Both the position numbers and the translations under genes were made by a program. Below the pieces are notes generated by a model. That model was not told the origin of the DNA and searched no databases. It saw only the letters and a list, made by a program, of their open reading frames with translations. From Flavobacterium psychrophilum (GTDB lineage: Bacteria > Bacteroidota > Bacteroidia > Flavobacteriales > Flavobacteriaceae), in contig CALPPS020000058.1 in assembly GCA_943325515.2 (NCBI GenBank), positions 1 to 16,102 of the forward strand: a stretch of 16,102 bases of DNA. The letters run 5' to 3'. Below, one piece after another: positions 1 through 7,570 of the stretch (positions are counted from its first letter, which is position 1; every line of letters starts with the position of its first letter).

Positions 1-46
1 GTTTAACGCTTTAGAATTTTTTTTTCTTTAGAAATTTGTTATATGC

Positions 47-54
47 TATATTTA
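47..54 (+). promoter_or_regulatory. Candidate -7 element for the SpmAB-fusion gene
   Basis: TATATTTA resembles the Bacteroidetes -7 box (TAnnTTTG) with the last base changed. It ends 14 nt before the ATG at 69. No TTTG -33 box is seen at the usual 17-23 nt distance, so the call is tentative. It matters because it overlaps the region between an upstream TTG (36) and the ATG, and so argues for the ATG as start. Confidence 0.35.
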
Positions 55-68
55 CAAAAAAACAAATT

Positions 69-1508
69 ATGGTTTTAAGTAGATTTTGGCTTGTTATTTT
101 CTTATCATCAATCGCTTTTGTGGTGATAAGTTTGATTTTAGGAAGTAATTATACCATTGATAATATTCTAAATGGTAAAAAAGATGACCCAATTTTGATT
201 TCTGAAAAGTATATTCATCAATTACCTCTTTTTATTAAGGATAGTATAGAAAAAGCACCAGAGCAAACCATGGTGGTCAATAACGGTACGCTTAATGTGG
301 ATACTACATATGTTTATAAAAGCAAAACCGTAAAAATATATAGTGGTGTCCAAAAATCGGATGGTTTATTGCCAACATGTAAAAACAGTTTGCTTGATTT
401 GATCATTCCATTAATTGCTTATTTGGCTTTTTTCTGTGGTTTAATGGAGCTTTTAATTATATCTGGAGCATCAGCAAAATTGGCTAAACTATTAAGTCCT
501 GTATTTGTAAAAGTGTTTCCGAGTATTCCAAAAGATCATCCTTCCATTTCTTACATGACTTTAAACTTCGCTGCTAATTTCTTAGGATTGGATTCTGCCG
601 CAACGCCATTTGGATTAAAAGCAATGGAAAGTTTGCAAGAATTAAACCCCGAAAAAGAAAAGGCAAGTGATGCTCAAATTATGTTTATGTGTTTACATGC
701 TTCGGGACTTACTTTAATAGCAACTTCAATAATCGGTTATCGTGCGGCAGCCAATGCAAGCAATCCAGCAGACGTAATGTTGCCATGTATTATTACTTCT
801 TTTATTGGAACTATCGCTGCTTTTCTTATTGTTGGAATTAAACAAAAAATTAATTTCAAAAGTGCTTCTTTAGTTGTTGTTTTGATGCTATTAATTGCAG
901 CAATTGTTGGTTTATTGATGTATGTCAATCATTTGGATTTAATTGGAAAAAACTATTTTACCTCCAATCTTTCGGGATTGATATTGATTGGAATAATTGC
1001 ATTTACTTTACTATTTTCATTTGTTAAAGAGAAGAAATTTATGGAGGCTAAAACTACTGTTTTTGAGGCTTTTGTCTCGGGAGCAAATAACGGTATTAAA
1101 ACAGGAGTTATGATTTTTCCTTATGTTTTGGGAATGTTAGTAGCGATTTCTTTATTTAGAAATAGCGGTTTGTTTGAAATTATTAGCAACTGGATTGCTT
1201 TTGGTTTTTCTAATATGGGAGTTAGCAAAGAAATTACTGATGCTCTTCCAGTGGCGATGCTTAGACCTTTTAGTTCTGCTGGTTCAAGAGGGTTTTTAAT
1301 AGATTCCATGAATACTTTTGGAGCTGATTCTATGACTGGCAGATTGAGTAGTATTTTTCAATGTAGTGCTGAAAGTACTTTTTATGTAATTGCGGTTTAC
1401 TTTGGTTCGGTTAATATAAAAAATACCCGTTATGCTTTAGGAACAATGCTTATAGTTGATGTGATTTGTGTGATAACTGCAATTTTTGTAGCAAGCTGGT
1501 TTTTTTAA
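69..1508 (+). CDS. SpmA-SpmB fusion, nucleoside-recognition (Gate) domain membrane protein
   Basis: A 479-residue polytopic inner-membrane protein. One N-terminal helix (about 7-25) is followed by a polar, probably extracytoplasmic stretch (26-105), then two Gate-type halves. The first half is SpmA-like: residues 166-190 carry NFAANFLGLDSAATPFGLKA and a following LQELN. The second half is SpmB-like: MLRPFSSAGSRGF at 397-409 and STFYVIAVYFGSV at 436-448. In spore formers SpmA and SpmB are separate proteins needed for spore-core dehydration. This organism group does not sporulate, so the transported solute is unknown. A TTG at 36 would add 11 residues, but ATG 69 is preferred because the candidate promoter lies between them. 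The next gene starts 19 nt downstream, probably in the same operon. The family call is firm; the function is not known. Confidence 0.88.
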   Translation: MVLSRFWLVIFLSSIAFVVISLILGSNYTIDNILNGKKDDPILISEKYIHQLPLFIKDSIEKAPEQTMVVNNGTLNVDTTYVYKSKTVKIYSGVQKSDGLLPTCKNSLLDLIIPLIAYLAFFCGLMELLIISGASAKLAKLLSPVFVKVFPSIPKDHPSISYMTLNFAANFLGLDSAATPFGLKAMESLQELNPEKEKASDAQIMFMCLHASGLTLIATSIIGYRAAANASNPADVMLPCIITSFIGTIAAFLIVGIKQKINFKSASLVVVLMLLIAAIVGLLMYVNHLDLIGKNYFTSNLSGLILIGIIAFTLLFSFVKEKKFMEAKTTVFEAFVSGANNGIKTGVMIFPYVLGMLVAISLFRNSGLFEIISNWIAFGFSNMGVSKEITDALPVAMLRPFSSAGSRGFLIDSMNTFGADSMTGRLSSIFQCSAESTFYVIAVYFGSVNIKNTRYALGTMLIVDVICVITAIFVASWFF

Positions 1509-1527
1509 ATATTAAATATTAATTTAA

Positions 1528-1917
1528 ATGTTTTTTACAGAATCATTTTCAGAGTTTTATCATCATGTCAGAACCAGTTTAGCCGATGGCACTTTTGCTA
1601 AATTAACCATGGCAAAAACTATAGGCAATACTGATTTGATGAATATTTATGTTCGCCCGATTGTGGAAGAAGGCATTTTGAAAATGGAACTTAAATACAA
1701 ATTCCAACAAGATGAGAATATTGAAATTCACACTATTGACAACACTCAAAATGTTTTGGTGAATTATATCAATAATCCGTTTATGTCAGCGATTTTATTC
1801 ACCACAGATTTTGATTTGACTTACAAATTGAATAAAAAACGAGCGGTCAGCATTACTGAGTCGGTGAATACTTTTGGGAATGCATCAGAAGTTTTATTGG
1901 AGTACCTTAATCGATAA
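1528..1917 (+). CDS. Small conserved-looking protein of unknown function
   Basis: A 129-residue soluble protein without a signal peptide or membrane segment. I do not recognise it with confidence. It starts MFFTESFSEFYHHVR, has a charged middle, and carries a LNKKRAVSITESVNTFGNASE segment near the C-terminus. It begins 19 nt after the SpmAB-fusion stop, so the two are probably cotranscribed. Its last 11 nt overlap the end of scoB on the other strand. The composition and reading frame look like a real gene: there is no better frame, and the upstream spacing fits an operon. It could be a short relative of the N-terminal part of a larger enzyme, possibly a methyltransferase. That is only a weak impression and nothing catalytic is visible here. 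Confidence 0.72.
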   Translation: MFFTESFSEFYHHVRTSLADGTFAKLTMAKTIGNTDLMNIYVRPIVEEGILKMELKYKFQQDENIEIHTIDNTQNVLVNYINNPFMSAILFTTDFDLTYKLNKKRAVSITESVNTFGNASEVLLEYLNR

Positions 1918-2563
1918 TCATCTCCGGAATTTCTCCTTCAATAATTAATTCGGCTTCGGTGGAAGCAACAATATGTGCAACAGAAACTCCTGGAGCTCGT
2001 TCTAAAAGTTTAAATCCTTTTGGAGTAATTTCCATTACGGCTAATTCGGTCACTACTTTTTTCACACATCCAACACCGGTTAATGGCAAGCTGCATTTTT
2101 TTAGAATTTTACTTTCACCAGCTTTATTAACGTGCATCATAGCAACGATGATATTTTCGGCTGAAGCAACTAAATCCATTGCACCGCCCATTCCTTTTAC
2201 CATTTTTCCCGGAATTTTCCAATTGGCAATATCACCATTTTCAGAAACTTCCATGGCACCGAGAATGGTTAAATCCACTTTTTGACTGCGTATCATTCCA
2301 AAACTAAAAGCTGAATCAAAAAAACTCGCTCCTGGCAAAGTGGTAATGGTTTGTTTTCCTGCGTTAATAATATCGGCATCTTCTTGGCCTTCAAAAGGGA
2401 ATGGCCCCATGCCAAGTACTCCATTTTCTGATTGAAATTCTACTGAAATATCAGTACGGACATAGTTCGCCACCAATGTCGGAATCCCTATTCCAAGATT
2501 AACATAATAACCGTCTTGCACTTCTTTAGCTATCCGTTTTGCGATTTCTTCTTTTCCTAACAT
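1907..2563 (-). CDS. scoB: 3-oxoacid CoA-transferase subunit B
   Basis: The beta subunit of succinyl-CoA:3-ketoacid (acetoacetate) CoA-transferase, which moves CoA between succinyl-CoA and acetoacetate or a similar 3-oxoacid. It is cytosolic and works with ScoA. With the ATG at 2563 the protein has 218 residues, about the family size. It shows VNLGIGIPTLVANYV at 21-35 and then QSENGVLGMGPFP. Glu46 in the SENG motif is the expected catalytic glutamate that forms the CoA thioester. Further family blocks are EDADIINAGKQTIT, IPGKMVKGMGGAMDL and CSLPLTGVGCV. A TTG five codons upstream (2578) is rejected as start because the ATG fits the family N-terminus. scoA ends 88 nt upstream, and the spacer holds short repeats. 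It is the last gene of the minus-strand run and overlaps its plus-strand neighbour tail to tail by 11 nt. Confidence 0.95.
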   Translation of the reverse strand: MLGKEEIAKRIAKEVQDGYYVNLGIGIPTLVANYVRTDISVEFQSENGVLGMGPFPFEGQEDADIINAGKQTITTLPGASFFDSAFSFGMIRSQKVDLTILGAMEVSENGDIANWKIPGKMVKGMGGAMDLVASAENIIVAMMHVNKAGESKILKKCSLPLTGVGCVKKVVTELAVMEITPKGFKLLERAPGVSVAHIVASTEAELIIEGEIPEMIID

Positions 2564-2578
2564 GATATAACGAGTCAA

Positions 2579-2650
2579 TTTGGAAATTTGGAAATTTGGA
2601 AATGAGCTATAACTGGCATTTTCAAATCTTCAAATTATCACATTTTCAAA
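2579..2650. repeat. Tandem and inverted AT-rich mini-repeats in the scoA-scoB spacer
   Basis: Three perfect tandem copies of TTTGGAAA fill 2579-2602. CATTTTCAAA occurs twice, at 2617-2626 and 2641-2650. The last tandem unit (TTTGGAAATG, 2595-2604) and the first CATTTTCAAA form a 10-bp inverted repeat with one G-T pair, around a 12-nt loop. On the minus strand the motif reads TTTGAAAATG, the same word that occurs twice between trhO and the bacilliredoxin gene. Confidence 0.7.
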
Positions 2651-2651
2651 T

Positions 2652-3350
2652 TTATTTTTTTCTAACCGTTCGTTGCTCAATTCTCTTTTCAATTTTTTCA
2701 CCTTTGAAAATGCGTTGCACCATAATTCCCGGAATATGAATTTGATTGGGATCAAGTGAGCCAACAGGTAATAATTCTTCAACTTCGGCTATAGTTATTT
2801 TTGCAGCTCCCGCCATACAAGCGTTGAAATTACGGGCAGTTCCTTTGAAGATAAGATTTCCTGCTTCGTCACCTTTCCATGCTTTTACGATAGAAAAATC
2901 GGCTTTGTAGGCCAATTCCATAATGTGCATTTTGCCATTGAATTCACGTACTTCTTTCCCTTCGGCAACTGCGGTTCCAAATCCTGCAGGTGTAAAGAAA
3001 GCTGGAATTCCTGCTTGAGCAGCGCGGCATTTTTCGGCTAATGTTCCTTGTGGTGTTAATTCTACATCCAATTCACCCGAAAGCATTTGGCGTTCGAATT
3101 CAGCATTTTCGCCCACATAGGAAGAAATCATTTTTTTGATTTGTCTTTTTTGGAGTAATAACCCTAATCCAAAATCATCGACACCAGCATTATTTGAAAT
3201 ACAAGTCAGTCCGGTAGTTTCTTTTTTCACCAATTCGGCGATGCTGTTTTCGGGAATACCACAAAGTCCAAAACCACCCAGCATGATGGTCATATTGTCT
3301 ACAATGCCTTGCAGTGCTTCTTGTACAGAGTTTACTTTTTTATTAATCAT
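2652..3350 (-). CDS. scoA: 3-oxoacid CoA-transferase subunit A
   Basis: The alpha subunit of the acetoacetate/succinyl-CoA CoA-transferase, 232 residues from the ATG at 3350. The glycine-rich block [10 protein letters not shown] at 25-34 is the CoA-transferase family I alpha signature. It is followed by [17 protein letters not shown] (50-66) and [16 protein letters not shown] further on. The C-terminus is basic (RTVRKK). A TTG two codons upstream (3356) is less likely than the ATG. The start lies only 11 nt past the stop of the penicillin-binding protein gene, so it should be read through from the envelope operon. In the usual scheme the pair activates acetoacetate for degradation or channels CoA from succinyl-CoA. 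Which 3-oxoacid is used here cannot be read from sequence. Confidence 0.95.
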   Translation of the reverse strand: MINKKVNSVQEALQGIVDNMTIMLGGFGLCGIPENSIAELVKKETTGLTCISNNAGVDDFGLGLLLQKRQIKKMISSYVGENAEFERQMLSGELDVELTPQGTLAEKCRAAQAGIPAFFTPAGFGTAVAEGKEVREFNGKMHIMELAYKADFSIVKAWKGDEAGNLIFKGTARNFNACMAGAAKITIAEVEELLPVGSLDPNQIHIPGIMVQRIFKGEKIEKRIEQRTVRKK

Positions 3351-3361
3351 AAACAAAATTA

Positions 3362-5671
3362 TTACAACCCAAACTCATCGGTATTTTGCTCATCAACTGG
3401 AGCAGCGGTAGAGTCAGGAATGGTATCTTTTTTACGTTCGTAACAATCTACTTTTATCGAGAGATTATCAGGTCTTTGGAAGGCATCTTTGGAAATTTGT
3501 AAGTCTTTGTCTTCATAACATTTTTTCATCATATAACCCCAAATTGGCAATGCTGCAGTTGCTCCTTGACCATAAGTAATCCCTTTAAATCTTGCGGAAC
3601 GATCTTCACAACCTACCCAAACACCAGTCACCAAATTAGGAACCATACCAATAAACCAACCATCAGATTGGTTTTGAGACGTTCCTGTTTTACCCGCTAT
3701 AGGATTGGTAAACATGTATGGATAACCTGTCCAACGACTGTCACCGCTACCACCACCTTGTGTACGAAGACGAACTCCAGACCCACTTTCTGTTACGCCT
3801 TCTAGTAATTTGATAACAGCATAGGCAATGTCTTTGTTCAATACATCATGATTTTCTGGAACCGGTTCATATAGCACTACACCGTTTTTATCTTCAATTC
3901 GACTTATAAATTGGGGTTTTACATAGACACCTTGATTAGCAAACGTGCTATAAGCCGCTACCATATCTTCTACTGTGATGTCAACAGCACCTAATGCTAT
4001 AGATGGTTGTGCTGGAATTTCCGATTTTACACCTAGTTTTTTGGTCATTGTAACTACGGCCTCAGGACCAGTTTTGTCAATCAATTTAGCCGAAACAGTA
4101 TTGATGGAAAGCGCTAATGCTTTTTTCAAGGTGACCATACCACGATATTGACGGTCAGAGTTTTTTGGCTCCCAATCTTCGGTTACATTATGGCGTCCTT
4201 TATGAATCATAAACGGGCCATCAATAATCGTGTCACATGGCGACATTCCTAATTGTTCTATAGCAGTAGCATATACGAAAGGTTTAAACGTGGACCCTAC
4301 TTGTCTTGCGCCTTGCCCTACGTGGTCATATTGAAAGTATTTGTAATCAATGCCTCCAACCCAAGCTTTTATATGTCCTGTTTGTGGCTCCATTGACATT
4401 AACCCTGTTTGCAGGAAGTGTTTATAGTATCTAATGGAATCCATTGGTGTCATTACTGTATCTATTTCTCCTTTCCAAGAAAAAATTTTCATTTTGGCTT
4501 TTACACTAAAAGAAGCGATAATTTCTTCATCGGTTTTTTCCAAATCTTTCATAACTCGCCATCGCTCCGAGTTTTTTATAGCTTTGTCGATGATGGTTTT
4601 TGTTTCGGCTTCAGATATATTTACAAAAGGGGCATTTTTATTATCTTTCTGTTGAAAAAAGAATTCTTGTTGCAAGTTTTTCATATGAGCAGCAACAGCT
4701 TCTTCTGCGTGAGCTTGAATTTTCGAATCTATAGTGGTGTATATTTTTAAACCGTCAGTGTAAATATCCCAGTCGTCACCATTTGGTTTTTTGTTTTCTT
4801 TAGCCCAATTTTTCATGTATTCGCGTAGAAATTCTCTGAAATAGGTTGCGGTACCTTCTTTATGGCTCTCAGGGTGAAAATGCAACACTATGGGTTGTCG
4901 GGCTAAGGAATCTTTGGTTTTGGAATCAATAATATGATTACGAACCATTTGTCCTAACACAGTATTTCGTCGCAAACGAACTTTTTCTAAACGACGTAAT
5001 GGATTGTAAAGAGAAGGATTTTTAAGCATCCCCACAAACATAGCTGACTCATCAATGCTTAAATCACGTGGCTCTTTGCCAAAATAAACTTTAGCGGCTG
5101 AGCGAATTCCAACAGCTGTGTTTACAAAATCCGCTTTGTTGAGATACATGGATATGATTTCGTTTTTGGTATACTGACGTTCAAGTTTTATAGCAATAAT
5201 CCATTCTTTTACTTTTTGAATAATTCGAAAAGGTTTGAAGCTTGAGCCTTCACCATGAAATAATAATTTGGCTAACTGTTGGGTTAATGTACTTGCACCA
5301 CCATTGGCGCCTAATTTTAAGGCCGCGCCAAAAGTTCTTCGCGCATCAATCCCTGAATGTTCATAGAAACGCTCGTCTTCAGTAGCAATTAACGCTTTTA
5401 CAATGCTTTTAGGCAAATCTTCATACTTTATTGGCGTCCTGTTTTCATTATAGAATTTTCCAATAGTGACACCATCAGAAGAAATTACTTCTGTAGCCAA
5501 ATTTGATTCAGGATTTTCTAAATCTTCAAAGGAAGGCATGCTTCCGAAAAATCCCCACGAGGCTAGAGTGAAAAATAAAACAGTAACCCCAAGACTATAA
5601 AAAAACCATTTCCAAAATTTATTTTTATAGTAGTTAATGTCTTTGACTGTAGCATTATTTCTTTGTGCCAT
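3362..5671 (-). CDS. Class A penicillin-binding protein (PBP1A-type transglycosylase/transpeptidase)
   Basis: A bifunctional peptidoglycan synthase of 769 residues, anchored by one N-terminal helix (about 22-43) with the rest in the periplasm. The GT51 glycosyltransferase domain spans about 60-240. It shows [14 protein letters not shown] (96-109, catalytic Glu98), [11 protein letters not shown] (125-135) and [15 protein letters not shown] (164-178). The transpeptidase domain shows STFK with the acylated Ser460, SIN at 522-524 and KTGTS at 661-665, so every catalytic motif is intact. A linker region of about 265-415 separates the domains, and the C-terminal tail is acidic ([10 protein letters not shown]). 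It starts 7 nt after the gldH stop and ends 11 nt before scoA, in the middle of the ricT operon. It extends glycan strands and cross-links them; the gldH neighbour points to envelope assembly rather than a specialised role. Confidence 0.96.
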   Translation of the reverse strand: MAQRNNATVKDINYYKNKFWKWFFYSLGVTVLFFTLASWGFFGSMPSFEDLENPESNLATEVISSDGVTIGKFYNENRTPIKYEDLPKSIVKALIATEDERFYEHSGIDARRTFGAALKLGANGGASTLTQQLAKLLFHGEGSSFKPFRIIQKVKEWIIAIKLERQYTKNEIISMYLNKADFVNTAVGIRSAAKVYFGKEPRDLSIDESAMFVGMLKNPSLYNPLRRLEKVRLRRNTVLGQMVRNHIIDSKTKDSLARQPIVLHFHPESHKEGTATYFREFLREYMKNWAKENKKPNGDDWDIYTDGLKIYTTIDSKIQAHAEEAVAAHMKNLQQEFFFQQKDNKNAPFVNISEAETKTIIDKAIKNSERWRVMKDLEKTDEEIIASFSVKAKMKIFSWKGEIDTVMTPMDSIRYYKHFLQTGLMSMEPQTGHIKAWVGGIDYKYFQYDHVGQGARQVGSTFKPFVYATAIEQLGMSPCDTIIDGPFMIHKGRHNVTEDWEPKNSDRQYRGMVTLKKALALSINTVSAKLIDKTGPEAVVTMTKKLGVKSEIPAQPSIALGAVDITVEDMVAAYSTFANQGVYVKPQFISRIEDKNGVVLYEPVPENHDVLNKDIAYAVIKLLEGVTESGSGVRLRTQGGGSGDSRWTGYPYMFTNPIAGKTGTSQNQSDGWFIGMVPNLVTGVWVGCEDRSARFKGITYGQGATAALPIWGYMMKKCYEDKDLQISKDAFQRPDNLSIKVDCYERKKDTIPDSTAAPVDEQNTDEFGL

Positions 5672-5678
5672 AATTTTT

Positions 5679-6164
5679 TTAATCTTTTGATTCTATTCTA
5701 AATCCAACATCAGATATTCCTGGAAGTGCAGCAACGCCCTCAATTTTTCCAGTTTGTCTTACTGCGTGTTTGATGTGAATCTTATATAGTCCTTTTTGAG
5801 TAAAACTTACCTTGTCTTTATAAAAAAGCTTGTTTTCTTTAATGTCCGAAAATCCTTCCCCAAGAAGTGTGCCATCTGGATTGGTCATTTGGTACTCTAA
5901 CGTATCTACTTGTACTTTTCTGTTAGGTTGTTCCAAAGAAACAATTAGAAATAAGTTATTAAACGGATATTCATCATTATCTCTAACATTTACATAGAGA
6001 TTATAAGCTTTTTTTGGATCCAATTTTGGTAAATCAAAAGTAACTATACTGTCTTTATTCCAATTTTTACCTACAGATTTATAATCGTCAAAAACTCTTT
6101 TTTTATCACAAGAGAGGACAAAAAAAAGCAATAAAATAAAAAGCATACTATTTTTTATCTTCAT
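5679..6164 (-). CDS. gldH: Gliding motility lipoprotein GldH
   Basis: A 161-residue lipoprotein matching GldH, one of the proteins needed for flavobacterial gliding and for normal Gld/T9SS-related function. The signal peptide is MKIKNS followed by a hydrophobic run, and the lipobox is FVLSC, which makes Cys19 the lipidated residue. The mature part has the family features: NLYVNVRDNDEYPFNNLFLI, an LEYQMTNPDGTLLGEGF-type block, and the closing GISDVGFRIE. The start at 6164 overlaps the last 17 nt of ricT and gives a positively charged n-region. The alternative Met7, one nt after the ricT stop, would lose that region, so the upstream ATG is chosen. The pbp gene follows after 7 nt. Translational coupling to ricT is likely from the overlap. 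Confidence 0.93.
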   Translation of the reverse strand: MKIKNSMLFILLLFFVLSCDKKRVFDDYKSVGKNWNKDSIVTFDLPKLDPKKAYNLYVNVRDNDEYPFNNLFLIVSLEQPNRKVQVDTLEYQMTNPDGTLLGEGFSDIKENKLFYKDKVSFTQKGLYKIHIKHAVRQTGKIEGVAALPGISDVGFRIESKD

Positions 6165-7377
6165 TTTTTTTATGAATTATAGGTCTTTTATCACTTGGTT
6201 TTTGGTTTTGCCCATTGTTTTGTTCAGCATTATGATTTTGGGCTTTTGCCTTATTTTTATTTCTGTTTTTATTTTTACTCTTTCTAGGTTGATCAAAACG
6301 AGTTAAACTCTCTTGTCCCATAGCATTGTTAAAATCTTTTTCTGGTTCAGACACAATTTCAATAGCAAAGTCTTCAAGTGAACTTACTTTGTTACCTTGT
6401 TTATTCTGAGCTATAATTTCTTTTACTTGTTCAATTTTTAATACGTGCCAATTGGCAAAATTATCAAAATAGGCAAACCACATTAAGCCTTTAAAAATAT
6501 CTTGTTTTTGACAAATTGCATCGCCTTTTTCAGTTTTTAATTTAGTTTCAAAATCTGGAAAATCTTTCAAAGCATCCATATAAGTGTCTAACTCATAATT
6601 GAGACAACACTTTAATTTTCCGCATTGTCCAGCTAATTTTTGAGGATTTAAAGACAATTGTTGGTAGCGGGCTGCTGAGGTATTCACGCTTCTGAAATCG
6701 GTTAACCATGTTGAACAACATAATTCTCTGCCACAAGAACCTATTCCTCCTAAACGAGCTGCTTCCTGACGAAAACCAACTTGTTTCATTTCGATACGGG
6801 TGCTGAATTCGCGCGCATAATCTTTGATTAACAAACGGAAATCTATACGATCATTAGCCGTATAATAGAAAGTTACTTTAGATCCATCGCCTTGAAATTC
6901 TATATCAGAAATTTTCATTTCTAGTTTATGAGCAATAGCTAGTTCTCTTGCTTTTACTTTCATTGGCTCTTCTTTGTCGCGTGAATCGCTCCAAATATCA
7001 ATATCTCTTTGAGAAGCCTTACGGTATATTTTAGGAATATCGTTGCTAGTGTGGTTTACACCCTTTTTCTTCATTTGAATTTTTACTAATTCTCCCGTTA
7101 GTGTAACGATTCCCACATCATGTCCCGGAGAAGCTTCTGTAGCTACTATATCACCAATGCTTAAAGTAAGTTTTTCGGTATTGCGATAAAATTCTTTTCT
7201 TCCGTTTTTAAAACGCACTTCAATGCAGTCAAAAGGAGTTTCGCCATTAGGCAAACTCATGTTGGCTAGCCAATCGAAAACGGTTAATTTGTTGCAGCTA
7301 TCGGTGCCGCAAGTCCCATTATTTTTGCATCCTTTAGGTGCGCCACCATCAGATGTTGAACAACTTTGACAAGCCAT
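6148..7377 (-). CDS. ricT: RicT-like PSP1-domain protein
   Basis: A 409-residue homologue of RicT (YaaT). In Bacillus subtilis RicT forms the Fe-S-bearing RicA-RicF-RicT complex that supports RNase Y-dependent RNA processing and MiaB-dependent tRNA modification. The PSP1 core covers about 50-270. Its cysteine sets are GSCGRELCC (C215, C220, C221) and QCGKLKCC (C252, C257, C258), matching the metal-cluster positions of the family. Two parts go beyond the minimal family: an N-terminal segment with five cysteines (C3, C6, C17, C23, C28), and a lysine/asparagine/glutamine-rich tail from about residue 355 that may bind nucleic acid or be disordered. The gene opens a five-gene operon, with a promoter 57 nt upstream of the ATG and gldH overlapping its 3' end. 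No RicA or RicF partner is visible in this window. Confidence 0.92.
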   Translation of the reverse strand: MACQSCSTSDGGAPKGCKNNGTCGTDSCNKLTVFDWLANMSLPNGETPFDCIEVRFKNGRKEFYRNTEKLTLSIGDIVATEASPGHDVGIVTLTGELVKIQMKKKGVNHTSNDIPKIYRKASQRDIDIWSDSRDKEEPMKVKARELAIAHKLEMKISDIEFQGDGSKVTFYYTANDRIDFRLLIKDYAREFSTRIEMKQVGFRQEAARLGGIGSCGRELCCSTWLTDFRSVNTSAARYQQLSLNPQKLAGQCGKLKCCLNYELDTYMDALKDFPDFETKLKTEKGDAICQKQDIFKGLMWFAYFDNFANWHVLKIEQVKEIIAQNKQGNKVSSLEDFAIEIVSEPEKDFNNAMGQESLTRFDQPRKSKNKNRNKNKAKAQNHNAEQNNGQNQKPSDKRPIIHKKNEDKK

Positions 7378-7398
7378 AATTTTGTATATATATTGATT

Positions 7399-7420
7399 GT
7401 GACTACGTCACTACTAGTCA
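7399..7420. repeat. Two overlapping palindromes in the ricT leader
   Basis: GTGAC-TAC-GTCAC (7399-7411) and TGACTA-CGTCACTAC-TAGTCA (7400-7405 with 7415-7420) share bases, so only one could form at a time. They lie between the ricT promoter and the ATG, inside the predicted 5' leader. They could be an operator or a pair of alternative RNA hairpins. The stems are short. Confidence 0.4.
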
Positions 7421-7434
7421 TAAACGTTAAAAGT

Positions 7435-7468
7435 GTAAAGATAGTATTTTTAAAGGTTAAAATACAAA
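7435..7468 (-). promoter_or_regulatory. Promoter of the ricT-gldH-pbp-scoAB operon
   Basis: On the minus strand, TTTG (7468-7465), a 22-nt spacer and TATCTTTA (7442-7435) match the Bacteroidetes form TTTG / TAnnTTTG except for the last base. The ATG of ricT is 57 nt downstream. It is the only good promoter seen ahead of the five closely spaced genes. Confidence 0.5.
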
Positions 7469-7570
7469 AGAGAAATTATCTTCAATCAGTTCGAATACTC
7501 TGCAAATTCGGCTTCAAATACCAATAGATTATTGACTAAAGGAATTTCGAATTTTAAGATGATAATTTTT

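Noticed and set aside
36..68. Eleven extra residues on the SpmAB fusion from a TTG
   Set aside because: A better ATG follows at 69, and the candidate -7 box lies inside the extension.
69..1508. Evidence for sporulation from the SpmA/SpmB likeness
   Set aside because: These Gate-domain proteins are common in non-sporulating Bacteroidetes, and no other sporulation gene is present.
2579..2650. Short CRISPR-like array
   Set aside because: The units are 8-10 bases and directly adjacent, with no unique spacers and no cas genes.
4409..4750. 113-codon open frame antisense to the penicillin-binding protein gene
   Set aside because: It is a shadow of an intact, motif-complete gene on the other strand, with no promoter or family likeness.
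7500..7570. Terminator after trhO
   Set aside because: Only weak AT-rich inverted text (around GGAATTTCGAATTTT) is present, with no stable stem followed by a T-run on the minus strand.
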